Positions 50,263 to 58,944 of a DNA stretch of 64,000 nucleotides are shown piece after piece. Origin of the DNA: Massilia sp. PDC64 (lineage in GTDB: Bacteria; Pseudomonadota; Gammaproteobacteria; Burkholderiales; Burkholderiaceae_D); assembly GCF_900101265.1 (NCBI RefSeq), contig NZ_FMZS01000009.1, positions 124,001 through 188,000 on the forward strand, given 5' to 3'. The translations under genes and the position numbers were made by a program. Under the pieces are notes generated by a model. The model did no database searches, was not told the origin of the DNA, and was given only the letters and a program-made list of their open reading frames with translations. Within the stretch, counting starts at the first letter, position 1. Each line of letters opens with the position of its first letter.

Positions 50263-51291
50263 TTATTTCGGGCTCTCGACCGTATAGCCTTTCGCCTGCA
50301 GGTCGGCCAGGTAATTCGCCGAGCCGACGAGGTCCTTCATCATCAGCAGCGCGAACGTCGACGTGTTGTTGGCCAGCGCTGTTTCTGCCGCTTTCATCCA
50401 GTGAGCGCGGATGCGCTGGCGCAGGTTCTGGAAGGCCGGCGTCGTCTTGGCCAGCTCGCTGTTCAGCAACGCATCGCCGCAGGCCTCGTCGCGGGCGGCG
50501 AAGTCCAGGCGGGCGATCTCGGCGATGTTGCCGTTGGCCCAGGCGTTGGCGCGGACCCGCATCGCCTCGATGTCGGTGTCCAGGCGGTCCAGGGTCTTCG
50601 TGAAGCAGCTCAGGTCCGCCATCTGCGTCTTCTTGAATTCCTTCAGCGTGCGGCGTGGATCGTCGAGTTCGAGCTGCAGGATGGTGGGCGTCAGCTTGAC
50701 CTTGTTCTGACTGGCGATCTTGCCGATCTCGCCGCGCACGTCGTTGTTGGGCGCGAGACCGTGTTTCTTCAGGCCCGCATGCAATAGTTTGTCGGCCGCG
50801 AAGACCGGCCGGTCGCGCTCGATGCTATCGTCCTTGCCGATGTATTTGTCCTTCAAGACCTGCCAGTGCGCATATGCATCCGCCGGTACCACGTCCTGCA
50901 ACCTGGCGCCGTCCGGATTCTTTTCCATGCCAATCATGGACGGCAGCAAGGTCAGGCTCCGGAAGAACCCGACCTCGAGGTTGGCACCGGGCGGCAGCAG
51001 CACTTCCTGCGACCTGGCCACGAGACGTTCCACGCGCGACGCGTCCCATTCCATCTTCTGCGGCAGCGGGGAATACAGGCCGAACACCCACATCACGTGG
51101 TCGCCCTTCGACACTTTCCACACGCCGGGACCGGGACGGCGGCCTTCGACGACGACAGTGGCCGGCACGGCATCCGCCGCGATTTCCGCGGGCTGCGCCG
51201 TGGGTGCGGGTTCAGGCTCGGGCGTGGTCTGGGCCAGCGCCGGCAGGGTGAGGAAACTCAGGTAAAGCGCACATGCATATCGTTTGCTCAT
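50263..51291 (-). CDS. GumN/TraB-like protein (paralogue B), signature His absent
   Basis: The 342-residue paralogue of the next gene has a signal peptide (Leu-Thr-Leu-Pro-Ala-Leu-Ala-Gln, cleavage near 20) and the same Arg-Arg-Pro-Gly-Pro-Gly-Val-Trp-Lys-Val-Ser-Lys-Gly block. The motif reads Gly-Leu-Tyr-Ser-Pro-Leu-Pro, again lacking His. The Met-Ser-Lys-Arg start at 51291 gives equal length to paralogue A; an ATG four codons upstream exists. The pair is an operon and likely arose by tandem duplication. The substrate is unknown. Confidence 0.83.
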   Translation of the reverse strand: MSKRYACALYLSFLTLPALAQTTPEPEPAPTAQPAEIAADAVPATVVVEGRRPGPGVWKVSKGDHVMWVFGLYSPLPQKMEWDASRVERLVARSQEVLLPPGANLEVGFFRSLTLLPSMIGMEKNPDGARLQDVVPADAYAHWQVLKDKYIGKDDSIERDRPVFAADKLLHAGLKKHGLAPNNDVRGEIGKIASQNKVKLTPTILQLELDDPRRTLKEFKKTQMADLSCFTKTLDRLDTDIEAMRVRANAWANGNIAEIARLDFAARDEACGDALLNSELAKTTPAFQNLRQRIRAHWMKAAETALANNTSTFALLMMKDLVGSANYLADLQAKGYTVESPK

Positions 51292-51406
51292 CAGGCATCC
51301 CATCGTTGTTGTCGTGTGCGCAAAAGCTTAGCGCCACGGATGAGCTTAGCCTATCGAGGCAACGAAGTGTTACAACTTTGACATGCATATGTCGCGACGG
51401 CAATGT

Positions 51407-52942
51407 TTATGCGTCGGGTGCGTCGACCGGGCGGTTCAGGAGGTCGTGCGCCAGTTTCAGGCCCTCGACCATCGTGTTGAAGGCCTCGCGCTTCGCGTCC
51501 TCGCCCGGCACGCGCAGCACGTACGACGGGTGGTACGTCGTGACGACCCACCGCCCTTCGTGGCGCAGCGGTTTGCCGAGCGAATTCTTGAGGGCGACGT
51601 TGGCCGTGCGCAGCACGGATTTCAGGGCGGTGGCGCCCAAGGCCACGATGACGGTCGGCTTGACGCTCGCCAGCTCCTTGTCGAGCCAGTAGTGGCAGGC
51701 CTCGATCTCGCGCTGGACCGGGGTCTTGTGCAGGCGGCGCTTGCCGCGCGGCTCCCATTTGAAATGCTTGACGGCGTTGGTGACGTAGATCGTGTCGCGG
51801 TCGACGCCGGCCGCCTCGCACACGCGGTCCAGCAGCTTGCCGGCCGGGCCGACGAACGGCTGGCCGGCCAGGTCTTCCTGGTCGCCCGGCTGCTCGCCGA
51901 CGAACATGATCTTCGCGCGCTTCGGTCCCTCGCCGCCGACGGCCTGGGTGGCGAACTGCCACAGCTCGCAGCGCCGGCACTCGTCCAGCTTCGACGGTTG
52001 CTGGCGTTCCGGCTGGGCGTCCTCGGGGGCGATCGGGATCGTCGTGCCCTTGCGCTGGCCGACGGCCTCGTACTGGCCCACCTTGCGCGCGCCGAGAGAC
52101 GCTTCGCTGACCATGTGCGGCACGATCTTCGCCTCCGGCAGGTTCTTCCAGCGGTGCGATGGAATGTGCTGGTGCATGACGTCCGTGTTCAGGCGGGCCG
52201 GGTTGAACACGCTGCGGTAATACGTTAGCCACAAGGCTTCACCGGTGTCTTCCAGGTCGGCCGCATCGCGCACGAGTGGTCCCGTATTGTGCAGCGTATG
52301 GCCATCCCACAGGACGCTCGCCTCCGGTGTGGCGATCATCCAGCTGACCTTGCCCATGCGGGAAATAAAATGCTCGGCGACCTGGGGCAGCACGTCGTGG
52401 CGCGGCTCGTACCAGGCGACGAAGCGCGGCGGGCCGGCTTCTTCCGGGCGCTCGCGGAAGCGGATGTAGGCATGCATGTCGTGTTCCTCGCGGTGGACCG
52501 CCTTCACCATCGCGTGCAGCCGTGCGCCATCCTCGTCGGCCGGCGACTGCACGTCGTGTTCGCCCTGCTGCCAGCGCCAGATCACGCGGTACAGGAAGGC
52601 CCAGCGGTCCGGCACGCGGCAGCAGGCGGCCGACTGCAGCATCTCCATCAGCGAGCGCGGGATGTGCGGCGCGGGCCGCAATGGCTCGATCGGCGTCTCG
52701 GTCGGCGGTATGGAGGAATTATGCGGTGCCTCGGCGGCGGCCGGCGCACTCGTGAACAAATCGCCGCCCGCCAGCAGGTCGCCCATGTGCGGCGCGCCCC
52801 ACGTCACCTGGTCGGGTGGAATGCCGTGGACGAGCAGCTCGCGCGCGGCCTCGCGCCATTCCGCGAACGTCTCGACCAGGACCGGCTGCCCGGCCCGGAC
52901 AAGCGCGTCGGCGGGCTGCGCTGCGACCGGCGCGGCCATCAT
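51407..52942 (-). CDS. DUF4130 domain fused to UdgX-type uracil-DNA glycosylase
   Basis: The 511-residue fusion has DUF4130 in the N-terminal half (about residues 85-260; Trp-Ala-Phe-Leu-Tyr-Arg-Val-Ile-Trp and Tyr-Glu-Pro-Arg-His-Asp). The C-terminal half (about 295-505) is a family-4-like uracil-DNA glycosylase. Readable there are a Cys cluster for 4Fe-4S (Cys-Arg-Arg-Cys), Gly-Glu-Gln-Pro-Gly-Asp-Gln-Glu-Asp, the UdgX-specific Lys-Arg-Arg-Leu-His loop near 425 and Tyr-His-Pro-Ser-Tyr. UdgX proteins bind uracil in DNA covalently through this His. The ATG overlaps the radical-SAM stop by four bases, so the two are coupled under the upstream LexA box. Confidence 0.92.
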   Translation of the reverse strand: MMAAPVAAQPADALVRAGQPVLVETFAEWREAARELLVHGIPPDQVTWGAPHMGDLLAGGDLFTSAPAAAEAPHNSSIPPTETPIEPLRPAPHIPRSLMEMLQSAACCRVPDRWAFLYRVIWRWQQGEHDVQSPADEDGARLHAMVKAVHREEHDMHAYIRFRERPEEAGPPRFVAWYEPRHDVLPQVAEHFISRMGKVSWMIATPEASVLWDGHTLHNTGPLVRDAADLEDTGEALWLTYYRSVFNPARLNTDVMHQHIPSHRWKNLPEAKIVPHMVSEASLGARKVGQYEAVGQRKGTTIPIAPEDAQPERQQPSKLDECRRCELWQFATQAVGGEGPKRAKIMFVGEQPGDQEDLAGQPFVGPAGKLLDRVCEAAGVDRDTIYVTNAVKHFKWEPRGKRRLHKTPVQREIEACHYWLDKELASVKPTVIVALGATALKSVLRTANVALKNSLGKPLRHEGRWVVTTYHPSYVLRVPGEDAKREAFNTMVEGLKLAHDLLNRPVDAPDA

Positions 52943-54168
52943 GCCGCCTGCAGCTCCGGCCACAGGTTCATCTGCTGCGGAGCGTCGGCCAGGTTACGCC
53001 GCAGCAGGTCGGACGACGCGGCGCCCTGCGCCGGCCTGTAGTCCGCCGTGATCACGAAGGGCGCCAGCTTTTTCAGACTGCAGCGCAGGCGTGACAGGTC
53101 TTCCCAGCGGATGCGCCGCAGCCGCCGCAGGTCGATCAGGCGCTTCGCCGTGCGCAGCCCGATGCCCGGCACGCGCGCGATCATGCCCTCGTCCGCACGG
53201 TTCAGGTCGAGCGGAAAATGGTCGCGGTGCGCGAGCGCCCAGCCCAGCTTGGGATCGATGTCCAGCGCGAGGTTGCCGGCCTTGGGCATCAACTCCTTTG
53301 CCGTGAAGCCGTAGCCGCGCAGGAGGAAGTCGGCCTGGTACAGACGGTGCTCGCGCAGCAGCGGCGGCGGCGCGGACGGCACGCTGGACGGGCTGTGCGG
53401 GATCGGGCTGAATGCCGAGTAGTACACGCGTTTCAGCTTGTAGCTGCCGTACAGCGTCTGCGCGGTATGCAGGATCGTCTGGTCATCGCTGGCGTCCGCG
53501 CCGACGATCATCTGCGTGCTCTGCCCGGCCGGCGCGAACACGGGCGCCTTGGGGTGGTCGTCCTTTTCGTCCAGCTTCGTGCGGATGGAACCCATCGCCA
53601 GCTTGATCGTGTGGACGTTCTTTTCGGGCGCGAGCTTCGTCACGCTGTCCTGCGTGGGCAGCTCGATGTTCACGGACAGGCGGTCGGCATAGCGGCCCGC
53701 CAGTTCGATGAGACGCGGGTCGGCGTCCGGGATCGTTTTCAAATGGATGTAGCCGCGGAACTGGTGCTCTTCGCGGAGGCGGCGCGCGACCTCGACCAGT
53801 TGCTCCATCGTGTAATCGCTCGACTGGATGATGCCGGAGCTGAGGAACAAGCCGTCGATGTAGTTGCGCAGGTAAAAATCGCGCGTGAGCTTGACGACCT
53901 CGTCGACGGAAAAGCGGGCGCGCGGCACATTCGACGTGCGCCGGTTCACGCAGTACTGGCAATCGTAGACGCAGAAGTTCGTCAGCAGGATCTTGAGCAG
54001 CGACACGCAGCGCCCGTCCGGCGTATAGCTGTGGCAGATGCCCATGCCGTTCGTCGCCCCCAGCCCGTCCTTGTCGACGGAATCGCGCTTCGGCGCGCCG
54101 CTGCTGGCGCAGGAGGCGTCGTACTTGGCCGCATCGGCCAGGATCTCGAGCTTGTCTTTGAGTTCCAT
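52939..54168 (-). CDS. Putative DNA modification/repair radical SAM protein (UdgX-linked)
   Basis: The 409-residue protein has a CxxxCxxC radical-SAM motif in Phe-Cys-Val-Tyr-Asp-Cys-Gln-Tyr-Cys-Val-Asn-Arg near residue 65. The catalytic core follows to about residue 300. A C-terminal helix-hairpin-helix-like region (Gly-Ile-Gly-Leu-Arg-Thr-Ala-Lys-Arg-Leu-Ile near 340) could bind DNA. It is the family known for strict linkage to DUF4130/UdgX. The start at 54168 lies 11 bases from a near-perfect LexA box, so SOS induction is strongly indicated. Its reaction is unknown; spore-photoproduct-lyase-like chemistry is only a guess. Confidence 0.92.
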   Translation of the reverse strand: MELKDKLEILADAAKYDASCASSGAPKRDSVDKDGLGATNGMGICHSYTPDGRCVSLLKILLTNFCVYDCQYCVNRRTSNVPRARFSVDEVVKLTRDFYLRNYIDGLFLSSGIIQSSDYTMEQLVEVARRLREEHQFRGYIHLKTIPDADPRLIELAGRYADRLSVNIELPTQDSVTKLAPEKNVHTIKLAMGSIRTKLDEKDDHPKAPVFAPAGQSTQMIVGADASDDQTILHTAQTLYGSYKLKRVYYSAFSPIPHSPSSVPSAPPPLLREHRLYQADFLLRGYGFTAKELMPKAGNLALDIDPKLGWALAHRDHFPLDLNRADEGMIARVPGIGLRTAKRLIDLRRLRRIRWEDLSRLRCSLKKLAPFVITADYRPAQGAASSDLLRRNLADAPQQMNLWPELQAA

Positions 54169-54179
54169 CGCGGAATAAA

Positions 54180-54199
54180 TACTGTATATATGAACAGTA
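54180..54199. promoter_or_regulatory. LexA (SOS) box upstream of the radical-SAM/UdgX operon
   Basis: TACTGTATATATGAACAGTA matches the CTG-N10-CAG consensus with an alternating TA centre and both outer TA bases. It ends 11 bases before the radical-SAM ATG, so LexA would block transcription directly. It lies about 138 bases upstream of the divergent RsbQ-like gene. Confidence 0.93.
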
Positions 54200-54336
54200 T
54201 ATCGCGAATCTCCCGCGCCGTGCCGTGCGCGAACGCACTGTCGCAAGGTTTGAGCGAGATCAAGGTACGTTCTGCTGGCATTGGTTTCACGGTGGTAATA
54301 TCGATGGATTGCTTCACGCTTCGGCCAAGGTTCACC

Positions 54337-55158
54337 ATGTCTGTACAGTTTCGCAACAACGTCCACGTGACCGGCTCCGGGCCCGTGACCATGGTGTTCG
54401 TGCACGGTTTCGGTTGCGACCAGACGATGTGGCGCTTCCTGGCGCCGGCCTTCGCGGAGCGCTTCCGCGTCGTGCTGTACGACCTCACGGGCAGCGGCCT
54501 GTCCGATTGGGAAGCCTACGACCGCACGAAGTACGCCAGCCTGCGGGGCCACGTGGCGGACCTGCTGGACGTCCTCGATGCCTGCGCGGCTGGTCCGACC
54601 GTCGTCGTCGGGCACTCGGTGGGCGCGTCGATCGCGCTGCTGGCGACGGTGGCCGCGCCGGAGCGCTTCCTGGCCCAGGTCCTCGTCGGACCGTCGCCCT
54701 GCTACATCAACGACGACGACGGCTACGTCGGCGGCTTCAACCGCGAAGACATCGACGGCCTGCTGCAGGCGATGGAGGCGAACTTCATCGAGTGGTCGCG
54801 CAAGATGGCGCCCGCGATCATGGGCGCGCCCAATCGCCCGGAGCTGGGCGAGGAACTGACGCGCAGCTTCTGCCGGAACGACCCGGCCATCGCCAAGCAT
54901 TTCGCGCGCGTGACCTTCCGGACCGACATCCGCGCGGACGTGGCCCTCTCCACCGTCCCCGCCCTGATCCTGCAATGCAGCGACGACCTGATCGTGCCGC
55001 GCGAAGTGGGAGAATGGCTGCACCGGCACCTGGCGCACAGCACGCTGCGCGTGATCGACAACGTGGGTCACTGCCCGCACCTGAGCGCACCGACGGCCAG
55101 CTCGCAGGCGATCGATACGTTTCTTGCTCAAACGTTGCGTTACGCGGCCCCGATATAA
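54337..55158 (+). CDS. RsbQ-like alpha/beta hydrolase
   Basis: The 273-residue hydrolase has the oxyanion Phe-Val-His-Gly-Phe-Gly-Cys-Asp-Gln near residue 23 and the nucleophile Ser in Val-Gly-His-Ser-Val-Gly-Ala-Ser near 96. The catalytic Asp (Cys-Ser-Asp-Asp) is near 220 and His in Gly-His-Cys-Pro-His-Leu near 250. It closely resembles RsbQ, which acts with a PAS-phosphatase in energy-stress sigma-B signalling in Bacillus. Here no RsbP is fused, but the adjacent operon encodes sensor kinases. Its 3' end overlaps the Sel1 gene by 19 bases. The ligand is unknown. Confidence 0.87.
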   Translation: MSVQFRNNVHVTGSGPVTMVFVHGFGCDQTMWRFLAPAFAERFRVVLYDLTGSGLSDWEAYDRTKYASLRGHVADLLDVLDACAAGPTVVVGHSVGASIALLATVAAPERFLAQVLVGPSPCYINDDDGYVGGFNREDIDGLLQAMEANFIEWSRKMAPAIMGAPNRPELGEELTRSFCRNDPAIAKHFARVTFRTDIRADVALSTVPALILQCSDDLIVPREVGEWLHRHLAHSTLRVIDNVGHCPHLSAPTASSQAIDTFLAQTLRYAAPI

Positions 55159-56708
55159 CCGTTCGCCTGCGCCAGCAACGCAGGCTCCATGCGCGCCGCC
55201 ACGCGCCGGATGTAGTTCGCGGCAGGCTGGATGCCGGCCGCGCCCGCGCGGTGCAGCCACGCATAGGCTTCGACGAGATCGAGCGGCACGCCCTGCCCCG
55301 CCGCATACATCACGCCCAGGTTGAACTGGGCGCGCGCATGGCCCTGGCGCGCGGCGCACAGGTACCAGAAGTGTGCCGCCTCGTAATCGCGCTCGGCGCC
55401 GTGGCCGCTGTCGTGGCGCAGGCCCAGCGCGAACTGCGCGAGCGCGTGGCCCTGCTCGGCCGCCTTGCGGTACCACAGCGTCGCCTGGCGCGGATCGACC
55501 GTGCCCGTGTCGTCGCGGTCCAGCAGCTGGCCCAGCGCATACTGCGCGGGCGCGTATTCCTGGTCGGCCGCCTTGCGGTACCAGTACGCGGCTTCGCGCT
55601 CGTCCTGCTGCACGCCGTTACCGCTTTCAAACCGCAGCGCGAGGTCGAACTGCGCGCGCAAATGGCCCTGTTCCGCAGCCTTGCGATACCAGTCCAGCGC
55701 GATCGCGGGATCCTGCGCCACGCCATGGCCGGCATCGTACAACTGGCCGAGGTGGTACTGCGCGCCGGCGAAGCCCTGCTCCGCCGCGAGGGCGTACCAG
55801 TGCGCGGCCTGCGCGTAGTCCTGTTCGACGCCCTGGCCATGTTCATACCGCAGGCCCAGGTTGTCCTGCGCGCCCGCATGTCCCTGCTCGGCCGCGCGCC
55901 GGAACCACGCGAGCGCCAGCTCGGGATCGCGCGCGACGCCGTGGCCGGCATCGTAGATCAGCGCGAGGTTGAACTGCGAGCTGGCGTGGCCCTGCTCGCC
56001 TGCGCGGCCGTACCACAGGATCGCCTTCTCGCTGTCCTGCGGCAGGTCCTGGCCCTTGTCGTAGCGGAGGCCCAGGTTGAACTGGGCCGGTGCATAGCCC
56101 TGCTCCGCGGCCTTGCGGAACCAGTGGATGGCCTGCTGCACGTCGCGCGCGATGCCCTGGCCGCTGTCGTAACGCAGCGCGAGGTTGAACTGGGAGCGCG
56201 CGTAATTCTGGTCGGCTGCCTTGCGATACCACTCGATGGCCAGCGCGACGTCCTGGGCGACGCCCTTGCCGCCCTCGTACATCATGCCGAGATTGTGCTG
56301 GGCCCCGGGATCGCCCTGTTCCGCGGCCTTGTTAAACCAGTGGAGCGCCTCGCCCACGTCGGCCGGCGTGCCCTGGCCCTTCGCATACAGCCAGCCCAGG
56401 TTGTACTGGGCCTGCACGTAGCCCTGCTCCGCGGCCTGGCGGTACCAGTACAACGCCTGGCCCAGGTCCTGCTCCACGCCCTGGCCCTTCTGGTACATCA
56501 CGCCGAGGTTGTACTGCGCCTGTGCGAGGCCGCTGCTGGCAGCCATGCGGTACCACGCGACGGCCAGCTCGTAATTGCGCGGCACGCCCTGGCCGTTCAC
56601 GTACATGAAGCCCAGGCTGTGCTGGGCGCTGGCGACACCGCGCTCCGCGAGCGCCTTCACCCGCAGGAATTCTGCGGTGTGGCGGGCGTCGATCTCGCTG
56701 AGCGACAT
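55140..56708 (-). CDS. Sel1-repeat protein (about 13 repeats)
   Basis: The 522-residue cytoplasmic protein is made almost entirely of thirteen Sel1-like repeats of 36 residues, from about residue 18 to 490. A typical unit reads Ala-Gln-Phe-Asn-Leu-Gly-Leu-Arg-Tyr ... Gly-Val then Ala-x-x-Trp-Tyr-Arg-Lys-Ala-Ala-Glu-Gln-Gly. It has no signal peptide. Sel1 arrays make solenoids that scaffold signalling complexes. It begins six bases after the REC-GGDEF-EAL gene stop and is the last gene of that operon, so it probably binds one of the signalling partners. The C-terminal cap is Ala-rich. Confidence 0.93.
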   Translation of the reverse strand: MSLSEIDARHTAEFLRVKALAERGVASAQHSLGFMYVNGQGVPRNYELAVAWYRMAASSGLAQAQYNLGVMYQKGQGVEQDLGQALYWYRQAAEQGYVQAQYNLGWLYAKGQGTPADVGEALHWFNKAAEQGDPGAQHNLGMMYEGGKGVAQDVALAIEWYRKAADQNYARSQFNLALRYDSGQGIARDVQQAIHWFRKAAEQGYAPAQFNLGLRYDKGQDLPQDSEKAILWYGRAGEQGHASSQFNLALIYDAGHGVARDPELALAWFRRAAEQGHAGAQDNLGLRYEHGQGVEQDYAQAAHWYALAAEQGFAGAQYHLGQLYDAGHGVAQDPAIALDWYRKAAEQGHLRAQFDLALRFESGNGVQQDEREAAYWYRKAADQEYAPAQYALGQLLDRDDTGTVDPRQATLWYRKAAEQGHALAQFALGLRHDSGHGAERDYEAAHFWYLCAARQGHARAQFNLGVMYAAGQGVPLDLVEAYAWLHRAGAAGIQPAANYIRRVAARMEPALLAQANGYIGAA

Positions 56709-56714
56709 GGCGCA

Positions 56715-58937
56715 TCAGGCCTGGAAGGCGAGCACGCTCGAGGCGCCCGCCGGCAGCGCCTGCGCGCGCAACACGTCGATGAAGCGGCCGAGCGGCATCG
56801 GGCGGTGGTACAAATAGCCCTGCATCGTCAGGCAGCCGTTCGCGCGCAGGTAGCGGGCCTGCGACTCCGTCTCGACGCCTTCCGCGATCAGGTTCAGGCC
56901 CAGGCCCCGCGCGATCGAGATGATGGCCAGGACCACCGGATAGTGCCCGTGCTCGTCGTGGATCTCCTTGACGAACGACTGGTCGATCTTGATCGTGTGG
57001 ACCGGGAAGCGGTGCAGGTAGGCCAGCGACGAATAGCCGGTGCCGAAGTCGTCGATCGCGACGGAGACGCCCAGCTGGCCGAGCTTGTTGAGCTGCTCGA
57101 TCGCGTGCTGCGGGTTGCGGATGCAGATGTTCTCGGTGATCTCGACTTCGATCTGGCTCGGCGCGATCCCGTAACGCAGCAGGGCGCCGCGCATCTTTTC
57201 GAAGAAGTCGCCCCGGTCGAGGTATTGCGGCGACAGGTTCAGCGACAGCCGCACCTGGTTGCCGCCGATGTTCTTCCACTGCAGCATGTCGCGGCACAGC
57301 GCGCCGATCATCCAGTCCGAGATCGGCAGCATCAGGCCGTTCTCTTCGGCGAACGGCAGGAATTCGCCGGGCGACACGATGCCGCGCGTGGGGTGGTTCC
57401 AGCGCATCAGCGCCTCGGCGCCGACGATGCGGCCACTGATGGCGTCGATCTGCGGCTGGTAGTACATCTCCAGCTCGTTGTTCTCGAGCGCGCGGCGCAG
57501 GCTCTGTTCCAGCGCGATCTTCTGGTGCGACACGTCCTGCATCGACGGGTCGTAGAACGCGTGGCCGTTCTTGCCCTGGCCCTTGATCTGGTACATGGCG
57601 ATGTCGGCGTGGCGCAGCAGCTCGTCGATCGATTCGCCATGCTCCGGATAGATCGCGATGCCGATCGAGGCCGAGATGTGCACGGCGTGGCCGTCCAGGT
57701 CGAACGGCTCCTGCAGCACTTCGAGGAATTTGTCGGCCACCATGCGCGCGTCGTCGCGGTCGCGCAGTTCCGGCAGCACGATGGTGAATTCGTCGCCGCC
57801 CTGGCGCGCGAGCGTGTCGCCTTTTCTCAGGCACTCCTTCAGGCGGCCGGCGGCCTGCTGCAGCAACTCGTCGCCCTTCACGTGGCCGAGCGTGTCGTTC
57901 ACGAGCTTGAAGCGATCGAGGTCGATGAACATGACGGCCAGTTCCGTCTGTTTTCTCTTGGCCTGGATGACGGCCAGGCCGAGACGGTCCTTGAACAGGA
58001 TGCGGTTCGGCAGGTCGGTCAGGATGTCGTGGTAGGCCTGGTACGAGATGACTTCTTCCGCGCGCTTGCGGTCCGTGATGTCGCGCGCGACGCCGTACGT
58101 GCCGTAGAACTCGAGGCGCTTGACCTCCTGGTCGGGCACGTGCATGCCGATGGCGTTCAGCGAGATCGTCATCAGCGTGTTGTTGAACGTGCGTTCCTGG
58201 TTGGCGCCCGCGTGGCACTTCAGGCGCAGCTCGACGTTGCGCGAGGCCCGCTCGTCGACGCGGCGCTCGTTGAAGACGTAGCGCGCGCGCTCCAGGTCTT
58301 CGTCGTGCACGAGGATCGAGTAATGCTGGCCGATGAGTTCTTCGCGCTTGTAGCCGAGCAGCTGGTAGGCGCGGTCGTTGATGAACGTGAACTTGCCTTC
58401 GTGGTTGAGCGTGTAGATGATGTCCGGCGAGCTGTCGACCAGGTAGCGGTACATCTTCTCCGAGTTTTCCAGCTGGCTCGCGATGCGCGCGTTGGCCTGC
58501 TCGAGGCGGCGCTGCTTCAGGGCGTTCGCGACGGTCTTGAGCAGTTCCTCGCGGCTGTACGGCTTGCGCAGGTAATCGTAGGCGCCCCGTTTCAGCGCGC
58601 CGATGGCGGCGTCGATGCCGACCTCGCCGCTCATCACGATCACGTCGGCGTCGATGCCTTTCTCGTTGATGAAGTCCATGATCTCGTGGCCGCCGATATC
58701 GGGCAGGCGCAGGTCGAGCAGCACGAGGTCGAAGCGCAGGCGCGACAGGTGCGCGAGGGCTTCGCTGCCGGTGGCGGCCGTGACGAGCTGGAAACCGCGT
58801 CCCTGCAGCAACTCGTACAGGGAAGCGAGCAGGCGCGGTTCATCGTCGACGAGCAGGAGCCGGGGCTGGTCGATGCCGAGCGAGGTTTGCGTGTCGTGGG
58901 GGCTGGACGACATGGCGCTGGCGGAGAATGGATTCAT
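56715..58937 (-). CDS. Response regulator with REC-PAS-GGDEF-EAL domains
   Basis: The 740-residue soluble protein has REC (about residues 25-140; Leu-Leu-Val-Asp-Asp-Glu and phospho-acceptor in Leu-Leu-Asp-Leu-Arg-Leu-Pro), PAS/PAC (about 165-300), GGDEF (Gln-Gly-Gly-Asp-Glu-Phe near 405) and EAL (Ala-Glu-Ala-Leu-Met-Arg-Trp near 530). All catalytic signatures are intact. The start at 58937 follows AAGG; an open frame continues to 59021. It lies 7 bases after the HDOD kinase stop, so the kinase is the probable phosphodonor, placing c-di-GMP turnover under it. Confidence 0.95.
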   Translation of the reverse strand: MNPFSASAMSSSPHDTQTSLGIDQPRLLLVDDEPRLLASLYELLQGRGFQLVTAATGSEALAHLSRLRFDLVLLDLRLPDIGGHEIMDFINEKGIDADVIVMSGEVGIDAAIGALKRGAYDYLRKPYSREELLKTVANALKQRRLEQANARIASQLENSEKMYRYLVDSSPDIIYTLNHEGKFTFINDRAYQLLGYKREELIGQHYSILVHDEDLERARYVFNERRVDERASRNVELRLKCHAGANQERTFNNTLMTISLNAIGMHVPDQEVKRLEFYGTYGVARDITDRKRAEEVISYQAYHDILTDLPNRILFKDRLGLAVIQAKRKQTELAVMFIDLDRFKLVNDTLGHVKGDELLQQAAGRLKECLRKGDTLARQGGDEFTIVLPELRDRDDARMVADKFLEVLQEPFDLDGHAVHISASIGIAIYPEHGESIDELLRHADIAMYQIKGQGKNGHAFYDPSMQDVSHQKIALEQSLRRALENNELEMYYQPQIDAISGRIVGAEALMRWNHPTRGIVSPGEFLPFAEENGLMLPISDWMIGALCRDMLQWKNIGGNQVRLSLNLSPQYLDRGDFFEKMRGALLRYGIAPSQIEVEITENICIRNPQHAIEQLNKLGQLGVSVAIDDFGTGYSSLAYLHRFPVHTIKIDQSFVKEIHDEHGHYPVVLAIISIARGLGLNLIAEGVETESQARYLRANGCLTMQGYLYHRPMPLGRFIDVLRAQALPAGASSVLAFQA

Positions 58938-58944
58938 TGTTACC

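Noticed and set aside
55140..56708. Sel1 array as a CRISPR or tandem DNA repeat locus
   Set aside because: The periodicity is at protein level (36 residues); the DNA units are not near-identical and no spacers exist.
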